DNA of 64,000 nucleotides from an uncultured Prevotellaceae bacterium (GTDB lineage Bacteria > Bacteroidota > Bacteroidia > Bacteroidales > Bacteroidaceae): assembly GCA_900315095.1 (NCBI GenBank), contig OMXS01000001.1:124001-188000 (forward strand), given 5' to 3'. This document shows, piece after piece, positions 50,455-58,621 of the stretch. The position numbers were made by a program, and so were the translations under genes. Each line of letters begins with the position of its first letter. The first letter of the stretch is position 1. A model generated the notes under the pieces. The model ran no database searches, was not told the DNA's origin, and saw only the letters and a program-made list of their open reading frames with translations.

Positions 50455-50877
50455 ATGAAACCGGTTTACATATATGCCGTCTGCATAGTGATAACAATTG
50501 TCTTATCTGTGCTTTTCCCTGATTTCCATATTGGGGAAAGTGCAGCTAATACTTTGTATTCGATCACCGGCATTATGTTTTCTATCGGCTTAAGTCTGAC
50601 AGTCATTTCAAATACTGCAGGAGTAAAAAATAAAGATACGAAAAAAAGCATCAGGAGAGACATTAAAACAACAAGAAACCATTTCATTGTGTCTTTTTTG
50701 TTGGCATCTGTCACTTTCTTCATGTATCTTGTAATTCCTCCACTGAACCTGTCTTTTTTGAACAGAAGTTGTGGTATATTAGTCATCCAAGGGGTGTTCA
50801 TTGCATACTTTGTATATAACTTTATCAATATACAAAAATTCAATGAGCGAATCGAAGACGCTACTACAAGTATTTAA
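50455..50877 (+). CDS. RexB-like four-span membrane protein
   Basis: A 140-residue protein with four transmembrane helices (residues about 4-20, 34-51, 76-98, 104-123) and a basic loop (KNKDTKKSIRRDIKTTRN). RexB is a 144-residue four-span inner-membrane protein encoded with RexA after cI in lambda. The match here is in arrangement and topology, not proven sequence homology. Probably mediates superinfection exclusion through membrane depolarisation. Confidence 0.6.
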   Translation: MKPVYIYAVCIVITIVLSVLFPDFHIGESAANTLYSITGIMFSIGLSLTVISNTAGVKNKDTKKSIRRDIKTTRNHFIVSFLLASVTFFMYLVIPPLNLSFLNRSCGILVIQGVFIAYFVYNFINIQKFNERIEDATTSI

Positions 50878-50923
50878 AAACTGCCACGGCAAAGGACTGT
50901 AGGCGCACTCCCGCTTTCTCATG

Positions 50924-50951
50924 GTTAGGTATGTCGCGATGCCATCGCGAC
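50924..50951 (+). repeat. TAT-hairpin element
   Basis: GTTAGG, TAT, arm GTCGCGAT, loop GCC, arm ATCGCGAC. Compensated arms; in the non-coding left-end region. Confidence 0.9.
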
Positions 50952-51170
50952 CCATCGAAACGTCCCCTCCACGCACCCTCCATGTACCCCGTGGGGTACC
51001 TCCCCCCCCCCTTTTTTCGCACCCCAAACACCAGAAACCCCCATAAACAGGGACTTTCCGCAATAAAACACCCCCTTGAAACTTGCACGAAAAGTGTCAG
51101 TTTCCTATACTTATCCCCCTTTTTTTGGCTCGTTCCCCCCCCTCTATACGGTATGCTCGGGCAAGAGTTT

Positions 51171-51227
51171 TGAATATCCAGTTTTCCGAAAATGAATATC
51201 CAGTTTGAATAACCACCTGAATATCCA
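51171..51227 (+). repeat. three TGAATATCCA direct repeats
   Basis: Copies start at 51171, 51193 and 51218 (spacing 22 and 25 bp), about 400 bp inside the left end. The shared GAATATC core also occurs in the iterons at 46067-46127. Confidence 0.7.
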
Positions 51228-51464
51228 CCTCCCATTTTCCGCCTTTCATTAGCCATCCTTCCCATTCATCTCATCACTCCCACAAATCCCATTTAAATGC
51301 CATGCCAACAACGTTCCAACATAGGCGCAACGCAGCCCCACAGACGCCCGAAACGCCCGCAGACAAAGGATTTACCCACCCACAAACAAAAAAGGCCACA
51401 CGCGTAAACGTGCAGCCCTCTCTGCGTCAATCGTATGTCGTATCAACGTAAACGAATTAACCCC

Positions 51465-51608
51465 AAATGTAAACCAAATGTAAACCTATGTAAACATTTC
51501 GTTTTGTGTCGACCTCACAGCCTCAACCCTCGCAACCCCTTGTAAATAAACGCCTTTCGGTGCTTTCCGTCCCCTCTCTCCCTTATACGCTTCGTTCTGT
51601 GCCCCATA
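51465..51608. other. prophage left end with transposase-site-like repeats
   Basis: Outermost site near 51589-51602 (inward reading CAGAACGAAGCG) and a stronger inner site at 51493-51508 (CACAAAACGAAATGTT inward). These match the right-end repeats. Three AAATGTAAACC-type repeats lie next to the inner site. Confidence 0.7.
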
Positions 51609-51741
51609 CTCCAATTGCAATTAATTCTTCATATAATTGTTTGGTAGGAATACGAAAATCACCAGCTAAACAAACATGTCTATCTTTTAGCGGATTGGGT
51701 AAATTTGTCTGTGCAAATAAATCTAATTGTTGATTATTCAT
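51609..51741 (-). pseudogene. BRCT-like protein, 5' part (split by the prophage)
   Basis: The first 44 codons of the host gene whose remainder is at 13953-14675. MNNQQLDLFAQTNLPNP, then the BRCT-like HVCLAGDFRIPTKQLYEELIAIG, where the prophage enters within the next codon. It starts 21 nt after the DnaQ-BRCT exonuclease stop, so the two formed an operon. Confidence 0.88.
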
Positions 51742-51762
51742 AAGTGTGTATTTTATTGATAT

Positions 51763-52695
51763 TTAAATTCTTTCTAGGAACTCTGACTCACTTAATATTT
51801 CTATGTTTTGTCCTTTTTCCAGTAGGCAAAGTGCTTTCTTTTGTTTGCTGCTCATACCATCAGCTCCAACGACTCTGTAATCTTGTTGGCCAACAACCAA
51901 TACATCCGTGTTTTTAGTTACAGAATCCATAGGTATTCCACCAACATCTTTGACCATTTGTAGCATCCTTTTTCTGACGGCAAATCTGGTTGTTCCAGTA
52001 AAGCAAACAGATTTGCCATAAAAGTAATTACCTTTATCATTTAATTCTAGATGATCTTCCAAATCTTTTATGATAGAGGCATAATTATATTGTTTCTCAT
52101 GTTTTAAATGAGCTACAAATGTGTTTGGAGAAAAATGACCTCTATGGAAGTTGTATTTTTCTTCTAATTCATCAAGTTTACTTCCTTCCATTTCAAGGCA
52201 CTTTAGCAAAACTAACGCACATCCTAAAGAGTCACTGTCTGCCTTATGATGAACTCCAAATTCAAGTCCAAGATGATTTGCAACAACGTTCAGCGAATAA
52301 CTATAGCATCCTTTTACGATACATCTTGCAATACGTAAAGAACAGAAATAATCAAATGTGGGATATTCTATTCCATACTTATTAAAAGAATCTCTAAGTG
52401 CATACATATCGAAAGATGTATTATGGGCAACTACAATTTTGTTCTGTAAATATGGTTGGACTTCTTTCCATACTTCAGGAAAAGAAGGACTATTCTTGGT
52501 ATCTTCAGGTGTAATACCATGAATCCATATATTCATTGAATCATAGATGTTTCCATCTGGTTGTACAAGCCAGCTTTTTGGTTCAAGAGGCTTACCATCA
52601 ACAACCTCTGTAATACCAATTTGGCATATGCTACTTCTGTCAGAAGTTGCTGTTTCCAAATCAATTGCTATGAAATTCTCATTGATAGTTGCCAT
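51763..52695 (-). CDS. DnaQ-family 3'-5' exonuclease with C-terminal BRCT domain
   Basis: A 310-residue protein. DEDDh exonuclease motifs are FIAIDLETATS (residues 8-18), VVAHNTSFDMYALRD near 90 and HHKADSDSLGCA near 150. The C-terminal 90 residues (YFYGKSVCFTGTTRF...NTDVLVVGQQDYRVVG) form a BRCT domain like that of NAD-dependent ligase. Probably a DNA repair or proofreading exonuclease. Located between polA and the disrupted BRCT gene. Confidence 0.9.
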   Translation of the reverse strand: MATINENFIAIDLETATSDRSSICQIGITEVVDGKPLEPKSWLVQPDGNIYDSMNIWIHGITPEDTKNSPSFPEVWKEVQPYLQNKIVVAHNTSFDMYALRDSFNKYGIEYPTFDYFCSLRIARCIVKGCYSYSLNVVANHLGLEFGVHHKADSDSLGCALVLLKCLEMEGSKLDELEEKYNFHRGHFSPNTFVAHLKHEKQYNYASIIKDLEDHLELNDKGNYFYGKSVCFTGTTRFAVRKRMLQMVKDVGGIPMDSVTKNTDVLVVGQQDYRVVGADGMSSKQKKALCLLEKGQNIEILSESEFLERI

Positions 52696-52707
52696 ATATT
52701 TATTGTT

Positions 52708-55700
52708 TTAATGGGCTTCAAGCCAGTTTTTTCCAAAGCCAGAGTCGGCAACGAGAGGTACCTTCATTGTTAATGCATTTTGCATTTCTTCAATAACAAT
52801 ATTCTTTACAATATCTTTTTCTTCTGGATAAACACTAAAGTTGAGTTCATCATGTACTTGAAGAATCATTTTTGACCTTATATTTTCTTTTTTGAAACGA
52901 TAGAAGATGCGAATCATTGCAACTTTAATAATATCTGCAGCCGTTCCTTGAATTGGAGCGTTAATAGCATTTCGTTCAGCAAAACCACGAACGGTTGCAT
53001 TATGAGAATTAATATCTTTGAGATATCTGCGACGTCCAAAAAGGGTTTCTACATATTCTTTTTGTCTGGCTTCTTCAATAGCCCTGTCCATGTAATCTTT
53101 TACTTTTGGGAAAGTGTCGAAAAAACCATCAATAAGAAGCTTTGCTTCATCACGAGGAATGTCAAGTCGCTCAGCTAAACCGAATGTGGTAATTCCATAT
53201 ATAATTCCAAAGTTAGCTCTCTTTGACTTTGTTCTCTCGTCTTTACTTACTGTTTCTATAGGTTTTTTATATATGTTTGCTGCTGTGGCTGCGTGTAAGT
53301 CTTTATTATCTTGAAATACTTTTATCATATTATCATCACCAGATAAGTGGGCCATTACTCGTAATTCTATTTGGCTGTAATCTGCTGAGAAAAACATGCA
53401 TCCTGGTTCAGGTATAAAAGCCTTTCGGATTTCTTTTCCGTCTTCCCCTCTTATGGGAATATTTTGAAGGTTTGGTTCACTTGAACTCAAGCGTCCAGTA
53501 GCAGTAATTGTTTGATTGAATGAAGTATGTATGTGGCCAGTTCGTTTATTTATAAGTAAAGGAAGGGCGTCAACATATGTTCCAACTAGTTTTTCTATTT
53601 CTCTATGGGTGAGAATTAACTCAACAATTCTGTGTTTTCCTTTCAGTTGTTGTAATATTTCCTCATTTGTAACATATTGCCAAGTCTCTGTTTTTTTAGG
53701 GTTTTCAACGATTTTGAGCTTGTCGAAAAGTATGTGCCCAACTTGTTTTGGAGACATAATTTTGAACTTTTCTCCTGCAATTTTGTAAATCTCATTTTCA
53801 ACCTGAACCATTTGTTTTGATATATCAAGATGGTTCATTTTTTCTATTCTGTTTTCGACATCATTATCATTAATAAATGAGTCAAATAGATTGCGTTGTG
53901 TCGTATCGATTTGTTTGCCTTTGGTTCTTTTAGATAAAACACTATTTAGCTTTCTATATTCAAGTATTTTTCTTACAATAATATGGCTATCTTTTATTGA
54001 TTCCAGTTCCTTTTCATTAGTAACATATTGCCATGATTTTGTCTTCTTTGGATTCTCTATAATCTTTAACTTTCCAAATAGTATTTCTCCAACTTGTTTG
54101 GGTGATGATATGTTGAATTCTTCACCGGCAATTTCAAATATTTCCTTTTCAATACCCTGTAATCTTTTATTGAATATTATGGAGGTTTCTTTTAATGAGT
54201 CTAAATCTATTAGTACGCCATTCATTTCCATCTCGGCAAGGACTTTAACTAATGGCATTTCTATATTATAAAAAAGCTCTTTGCAACCTTGTAAATCTAA
54301 TAAAGGTTCTAGTTTATCTTTTAATTGTAATGCTATATCAGCGTCTTCGCAGCCATACTTGTATATTTTTCTAGGCGGAAGATCTCTCATAGAAAGTTGG
54401 TTTTTCCCTTTCTTGCCAATTAAATCTTCTGTATGTATTTTCTCATAATTTAACAAGGTTTCTGCCATGTAGTCTATGTTGTGACGAAGTTCGGGTTGGA
54501 TGAGATAGTGGGCTATCATGGTGTCCCACATATCACCTTTCAGAGTGACACCATAGTTGGCTAACACCTCAAGATCATACTTTATGTTCTGTCCGATTTT
54601 AAGAATCGATGAGTTTTCGTACAAAGGTTTAAAAATGTTAACAAGCCTCTGGGCCTTTTCTTGGTCTTCGGGTATGGCGACATAAAATGCCTTATGAGGT
54701 TCCACAGAGAAGCTCAGACCCACTAATTCTGCCTCAATGGGGTTGGTAGAGGTCGTTTCTGTGTCTAAACTTAGAATTTTATTTGTCAATAAAAAGTCAC
54801 AAATACGCTGTGCTTCTTCCTCATTCTCAATAAGTTGGTATTCGAAATTAACGGAATTTAACTGCGATTTTGGCGATATTTTTTCGTCTTCCGAGGTTTC
54901 GGTCGTGAAATCTCCAAATAAATCTAACTGTAAATCGACTTTTTTTTCTTGTTTTTTTTGGTTTTTCAAAAATTTGTCTGAGAGAGAGCGGAACTCCAAC
55001 TCGTTGAACAACTTGCGAAGTTCTGTCTCGTTGGGTGCCGCCATCTTCAAACTGTCAAGATTCAACTCGACGGGTACATCGGTACGAATGGTGGCGAGAA
55101 ACTTCGACATGCGGATGTCATCTACTGCCGATTCCACTTTTCGTTTCAATGCACCTTTAAGTTCATCGGTGCGTTCCAACAGTTGCTCTACGTTGCCAAA
55201 CTCATTTATAAGTTTAACGGCTGTCTTCTCGCCAACACCAGGACAGCCAGGAAAATTGTCAGCACTATCGCCCATAAGTGCCAGCAAGTCGATGACCTGG
55301 AGTGGGGAAGTGATGCCATATTTCTGGCAAACGGCAGCAGGATCCATCACCTCATAGCCTCCCCCATGTCGCGGACGATATATGAAAACATTGTTTCTCA
55401 CCAGCTGGCCGTAGTCCTTATCGGGAGTCAACATATATGTAGAAACGCCCATTTCACCGCTCTTTAGCGCCAAAGTTCCTATCACATCGTCGGCCTCGAA
55501 GCCGTCTGCCTGAAGTATAGGGATGTTCATTGCCTTGAGAATGTCCTTTATAATAGGCACCGATGCACGTATATCCTCGGGTGTGGCCTCACGTTGTGCC
55601 TTGTATTCGGGGTAGGCATCCGAGCGGAATGTTGGCCCGTGAGGGTCGAAAGCCACACCGAGATATGTGGGCTTCTCCTTTTCTATCACCTCGTGAAGTG

Positions 55701-55824
55701 TGTTGCAGAACCCCAAAATGGCAGAAGTGTTAAGTCCTTTCGAGTTTATTCTCGGGTTTTTAATAAAGGCATAATAAGCCCGATAAATAAGAGCGTAAGC
55801 GTCTAAAAGAAACAATTTCTCCAT
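52708..55824 (-). CDS. polA: DNA polymerase I with internal tandem duplication
   Basis: A 1038-residue enzyme starting MEKLFLLDAYAL; the frame extends upstream but the canonical start and promoter box support 55824. The 5' nuclease domain is at residues 1-300. The 3'-5' exonuclease (ILSLDTETTSTNPIEAEL) keeps its acidic pair. The polymerase has DYSQIELRVMAHLS, FGIIYGITTFG and LQVHDELNF. Residues about 561-626 and 678-743 are homologous (both with SPKQVG, ENPKKT, WQYVTNE), a repeat with 117-residue period in the thumb region. Without it the length (about 921) is normal. Confidence 0.95.
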   Translation of the reverse strand: MEKLFLLDAYALIYRAYYAFIKNPRINSKGLNTSAILGFCNTLHEVIEKEKPTYLGVAFDPHGPTFRSDAYPEYKAQREATPEDIRASVPIIKDILKAMNIPILQADGFEADDVIGTLALKSGEMGVSTYMLTPDKDYGQLVRNNVFIYRPRHGGGYEVMDPAAVCQKYGITSPLQVIDLLALMGDSADNFPGCPGVGEKTAVKLINEFGNVEQLLERTDELKGALKRKVESAVDDIRMSKFLATIRTDVPVELNLDSLKMAAPNETELRKLFNELEFRSLSDKFLKNQKKQEKKVDLQLDLFGDFTTETSEDEKISPKSQLNSVNFEYQLIENEEEAQRICDFLLTNKILSLDTETTSTNPIEAELVGLSFSVEPHKAFYVAIPEDQEKAQRLVNIFKPLYENSSILKIGQNIKYDLEVLANYGVTLKGDMWDTMIAHYLIQPELRHNIDYMAETLLNYEKIHTEDLIGKKGKNQLSMRDLPPRKIYKYGCEDADIALQLKDKLEPLLDLQGCKELFYNIEMPLVKVLAEMEMNGVLIDLDSLKETSIIFNKRLQGIEKEIFEIAGEEFNISSPKQVGEILFGKLKIIENPKKTKSWQYVTNEKELESIKDSHIIVRKILEYRKLNSVLSKRTKGKQIDTTQRNLFDSFINDNDVENRIEKMNHLDISKQMVQVENEIYKIAGEKFKIMSPKQVGHILFDKLKIVENPKKTETWQYVTNEEILQQLKGKHRIVELILTHREIEKLVGTYVDALPLLINKRTGHIHTSFNQTITATGRLSSSEPNLQNIPIRGEDGKEIRKAFIPEPGCMFFSADYSQIELRVMAHLSGDDNMIKVFQDNKDLHAATAANIYKKPIETVSKDERTKSKRANFGIIYGITTFGLAERLDIPRDEAKLLIDGFFDTFPKVKDYMDRAIEEARQKEYVETLFGRRRYLKDINSHNATVRGFAERNAINAPIQGTAADIIKVAMIRIFYRFKKENIRSKMILQVHDELNFSVYPEEKDIVKNIVIEEMQNALTMKVPLVADSGFGKNWLEAH

Positions 55825-55844
55825 AAATATTCTATTTTTCCGCT

Positions 55845-55852
55845 CAAAATTA
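55845..55852 (-). promoter_or_regulatory. polA -7 box
   Basis: TAATTTTG on the minus strand, 21 nt upstream of the polA start. No clear -33 TTG was found at the right distance. Confidence 0.4.
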
Positions 55853-55909
55853 CAAAAAGTTTTCCATAAATGCGATAAAAACATTAATTTTGTCACAAAA
55901 TTCAGATGT

Positions 55910-56887
55910 ATGGACTTTTTGTCAATCATAAAACAACCTATAAGCAACGAGCTGGCCGCTTTTGTCGACCTCTTTAACTCAACGCTTGAACACGAGTACG
56001 GATTGTTGCAGAACGTGCTTGACCACATACGCCAGCGTGGCGGCAAACGCATGCGTCCGATGCTTATCTTGCTGATAGCTAAGAACTATGGCGAGGTAAA
56101 TATGACGACACAAAACGCTGCTGTGGGACTTGAACTTCTGCATACCGCGAGTCTTGTTCATGATGATGTGGTTGACGAGAGCGATGAGCGTCGCGGTCAG
56201 GCATCAGTTAATGCCTCTTATAATAATAAGGTGGCGGTGCTTGTAGGCGACTTTATATTGTCATCGGCGCTGCTTCGTGTTTCTGAATCGAACAACAAAA
56301 GCATTATCAGAAATCTCGCCCGACTGGGACAGACATTATCGGCTGGTGAGGTGTTACAACTTACCAATATTGACAACGAAGACATATCAGAAGATGTTTA
56401 TTATCAGGTGATTAAGCAAAAAACCGCCGCTTTGTTCGAGTCTTGCTGTGAGATGGGCGCGTTGTCGGTAGGAGTGGCAGAAGAGGACATAGCTGAGGTG
56501 CGTGAGTTTGGCTCGAATATCGGTCTTGCTTTTCAGATACGTGATGATATCTTCGATTATTATGACTCGTCAGAGATAGGAAAACCCACAGGGAATGATA
56601 TGGCAGAGGGCAAACTTACCTTGCCCGTTATCTACGCACTCAACACTACTGGCGACAAGAGAATGATAGAGTTGGCCCGTAAAGTGAAAAAACGCGTCAT
56701 CACTCCCGATGAAATCGCCGAATTAGTGGCTTTCACTAAGGCTAACGGAGGTATAGAATACGCCGAGCAGAAGATGCGTTATTTCCATGATTTGGGTGTC
56801 GCCTTCGTTGAGAAGAACGTGAAGAAGGACGACGTGAAGCAAGCGTTGATGGCTTATCTTGATTACATAGTGCTGCGCAACAAATAG
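55910..56887 (+). CDS. ispB: polyprenyl diphosphate synthase
   Basis: A 325-residue trans-prenyltransferase that elongates isoprenoid chains with IPP, for the quinone side chain. First Asp-rich motif LVHDDVVDESDERRG near residue 82; second FQIRDDIFDYYD near 211; GGKRMRPML substrate site near 45. Divergent from polA with a TAATTTTG box (55885-55892) upstream. The chain length cannot be fixed from this sequence alone. Confidence 0.9.
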   Translation: MDFLSIIKQPISNELAAFVDLFNSTLEHEYGLLQNVLDHIRQRGGKRMRPMLILLIAKNYGEVNMTTQNAAVGLELLHTASLVHDDVVDESDERRGQASVNASYNNKVAVLVGDFILSSALLRVSESNNKSIIRNLARLGQTLSAGEVLQLTNIDNEDISEDVYYQVIKQKTAALFESCCEMGALSVGVAEEDIAEVREFGSNIGLAFQIRDDIFDYYDSSEIGKPTGNDMAEGKLTLPVIYALNTTGDKRMIELARKVKKRVITPDEIAELVAFTKANGGIEYAEQKMRYFHDLGVAFVEKNVKKDDVKQALMAYLDYIVLRNK

Positions 56888-56983
56888 GGTAGGGGCTTTC
56901 AATAACGCCCCTTTTCTATTTCTGAAAATATCTATAATAGCGTCATTTTGTAGTTATTAATTGCAAAATCTTTTGTTTTCGCA

Positions 56984-57013
56984 TTGCTGTTTTGCGAAAA
57001 TTATCTATCTTTG
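56984..57013 (+). promoter_or_regulatory. promoter of the 57032 gene
   Basis: TTG (56984-56986), 19 nt, TATCTTTG (57006-57013), start codon 18 nt further on. Confidence 0.75.
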
Positions 57014-57031
57014 CGCCACTTATTTGACTGA

Positions 57032-57634
57032 ATGATAGTAACTAGGAACATAAAGATTTGGCGCTTTATAACGGTTGTTATAGCCCTTTGTTGTGTGCTG
57101 GCATGTGGAATGATGTATATATATTTCCGTCCTGACACGCTGAAAATGTTCCATTTCTTCAAGTACATCGGCGTTCTCGACATTCTGGAGAACATGAAAA
57201 GCGACCCTTCCATCGTCTCTTTGTGGGTGTTGTACAACCTTCCCGACGGCGTGTGGCTGTTCGCTTACAGCATACTTATTGGCTGTATATGGAACTTTAA
57301 GATAAAAGACTGCTGGATGTTCATCCTTGTGATGCCTTTCATTTGTATCCCTCACGAGATTTTGCAGGGACTTGGAGTGATGCACGGAACCTACGATCCC
57401 AATGATATTTTTGCTTATATAATGGCCCTTATCGCAGGATTCACCTATATTTTCATCGTCGATAAAATCGCGTTTCAGCGCGTCGAAAGGGTAGAGCGGC
57501 GACGTACTAGTTCTGCGAAACTTATGCTTACTATGATAAGTTTTGCCCTTTTTGTTCTCCTTGCTATAGGAAGTGACGACACAGTTGGCCGAATCAGCGC
57601 CAATACTGGTGATTCATACGAGTCAAATGAATAA
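57032..57634 (+). CDS. integral membrane protein of unknown function
   Basis: A 200-residue protein with five predicted membrane helices (residues about 12-34, 66-88, 92-112, 126-150, 170-188). A conserved-looking segment IPHEILQGLGVMHGTYDPNDI lies before the fourth helix. No family named. It has its own promoter and convergently faces deoC. Confidence 0.75.
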   Translation: MIVTRNIKIWRFITVVIALCCVLACGMMYIYFRPDTLKMFHFFKYIGVLDILENMKSDPSIVSLWVLYNLPDGVWLFAYSILIGCIWNFKIKDCWMFILVMPFICIPHEILQGLGVMHGTYDPNDIFAYIMALIAGFTYIFIVDKIAFQRVERVERRRTSSAKLMLTMISFALFVLLAIGSDDTVGRISANTGDSYESNE

Positions 57635-57635
57635 A

Positions 57636-57669
57636 AGAGTTAAGGAGTAGCTCGTAACTCCTTAACTCT
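57636..57669. terminator. hairpin between convergent genes
   Basis: A 13-bp perfect stem AGAGTTAAGGAGT / ACTCCTTAACTCT with an 8-nt loop, between the 57032 gene and deoC. No strong T run, so termination is likely but not certain. Confidence 0.6.
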
Positions 57670-57684
57670 AAGCAATAATATTCT

Positions 57685-58575
57685 TTAGAAGAACTTCACC
57701 TCTTTGCCTTCAATCTCGCTAAGCAGAAGGTTAGCAAGACGGCTCGTTCCGAGGCGGAACCACTTGTTAGTGAGCCACTTTTCTCCTAAAACTTCCTTAA
57801 CGATAGTATAGTAGATCATCGCATCCATCACGCTATTGATGCCGCCAGCGGGTTTAAAACCAATCTGAATGCCCGTTTCATCGTAGTATTCCTTGATAGC
57901 CTGGCACATCACATAGGCAGCCTCTGGCGTTGCCGAAATCTTCTCCTTACCTGTTGAAGTCTTGATGTAGTCAGCGCCGGCATACATCGATAAAATGGAC
58001 GCTTTTTTGATGTTAGAAGCCGTTACGAGGTCGCCCGTCTCCAAGATTACCTTCATAGCCTTCTCGCCGCACACGTTCTTCAGCTCCTGAATGTCGTCAC
58101 ATACTCCTTCATAGTCGCCCGAGAGGAACTTGCCAACAGGCATCACGATGTCTATTTCGGTTGCGCCGTCTTTCACAGCAAGTGCCGTTTCGGCCACTTT
58201 CACCTCGATAAGCGCCTGTGAAGAGGGGAAACTGCCGCTGACGCATGCTATCTCCACACCGTCTATTTCAAGCGTCTCGGCCACCGTTTTTGCAAAGCAT
58301 GGATAAACGCAGATGGTAGCAACGTGTGGCAGGTCGCCGTATTGCTCGTCAAACTGGTTCACTTTTTCCGTGAATGCCATCACGCTTTCCTCTGAGTCTG
58401 TGGTCTTCAGCGTAGTCAATTCGATGCTTCCAAAGAGGAATTTCTTTACCTCCAGCGTGTCGTTTTCATGCACTTTCTCGGCAATAATTTTCTTTACTGC
58501 CTCCTTCACTTGGGCATCGTCGAGGTCACAATTATACTTCGCCAATGCCTGCTCATATTTGCTAAGTTCAGCCAT
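57685..58575 (-). CDS. deoC: deoxyribose-phosphate aldolase
   Basis: Cleaves 2-deoxyribose 5-phosphate to glyceraldehyde 3-phosphate and acetaldehyde in deoxynucleoside breakdown. The 296-residue TIM barrel has the Schiff-base Lys in GADYIKTSTGKE (near residue 203), the general Lys/Asp region IQIGFKPAGGINS and EIDIVMPVGKFLSGDY. The Bacteroidales-type N-terminal extension makes it longer than E. coli DeoC (259). Clustered with the MazG-like gene and dtd. Confidence 0.95.
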   Translation of the reverse strand: MAELSKYEQALAKYNCDLDDAQVKEAVKKIIAEKVHENDTLEVKKFLFGSIELTTLKTTDSEESVMAFTEKVNQFDEQYGDLPHVATICVYPCFAKTVAETLEIDGVEIACVSGSFPSSQALIEVKVAETALAVKDGATEIDIVMPVGKFLSGDYEGVCDDIQELKNVCGEKAMKVILETGDLVTASNIKKASILSMYAGADYIKTSTGKEKISATPEAAYVMCQAIKEYYDETGIQIGFKPAGGINSVMDAMIYYTIVKEVLGEKWLTNKWFRLGTSRLANLLLSEIEGKEVKFF

Positions 58576-58621
58576 AGTATTATGTTTTTAAGTTATTGAT
58601 ATGTTGTTCTTTATCGTTTTG

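Larger units (their letters stand above)
14676..51608. mobile_element. Mu-like transposable prophage, 36.9 kb
   Basis: Limits are set by the interrupted host gene and a GGAG duplication (14672-14675 and 51609-51612). Both ends begin with TAT reading inwards and carry AAAACGAA-type sites. Contents include a MuA-like transposase, MuB-like ATPase, Gam, GemA, S24 repressor, gp36, DUF935 portal, MuF, protease/scaffold, capsid and a siphovirus-type tail. The phage left end is at 51.6 kb and the right end at 14.7 kb. All expected structural and transposition genes appear open. Dispersed repeats inside several genes suggest a long residence or a long shared history with this host group. Confidence 0.93.
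50878..51608. other. non-coding prophage left-end region
   Basis: No convincing gene. It holds one hairpin element, two C-tracts (10 C at 51002-51011, 8 C at 51135-51142), a GTACCCC/GGGGTAC inverted repeat at 50984-50999, three TGAATATCCA repeats, three AAATGTAAACC-type repeats and transposase-site-like sequences towards the end. It is probably devoted to transpososome assembly. Confidence 0.7.

Noticed and set aside
50864-51265. Minus-strand open frames of 94-133 codons in the left-end region
   Set aside because: They are driven by C-tract Gly/Arg runs, have no family pattern or start context, and overlap likely protein-binding repeats.
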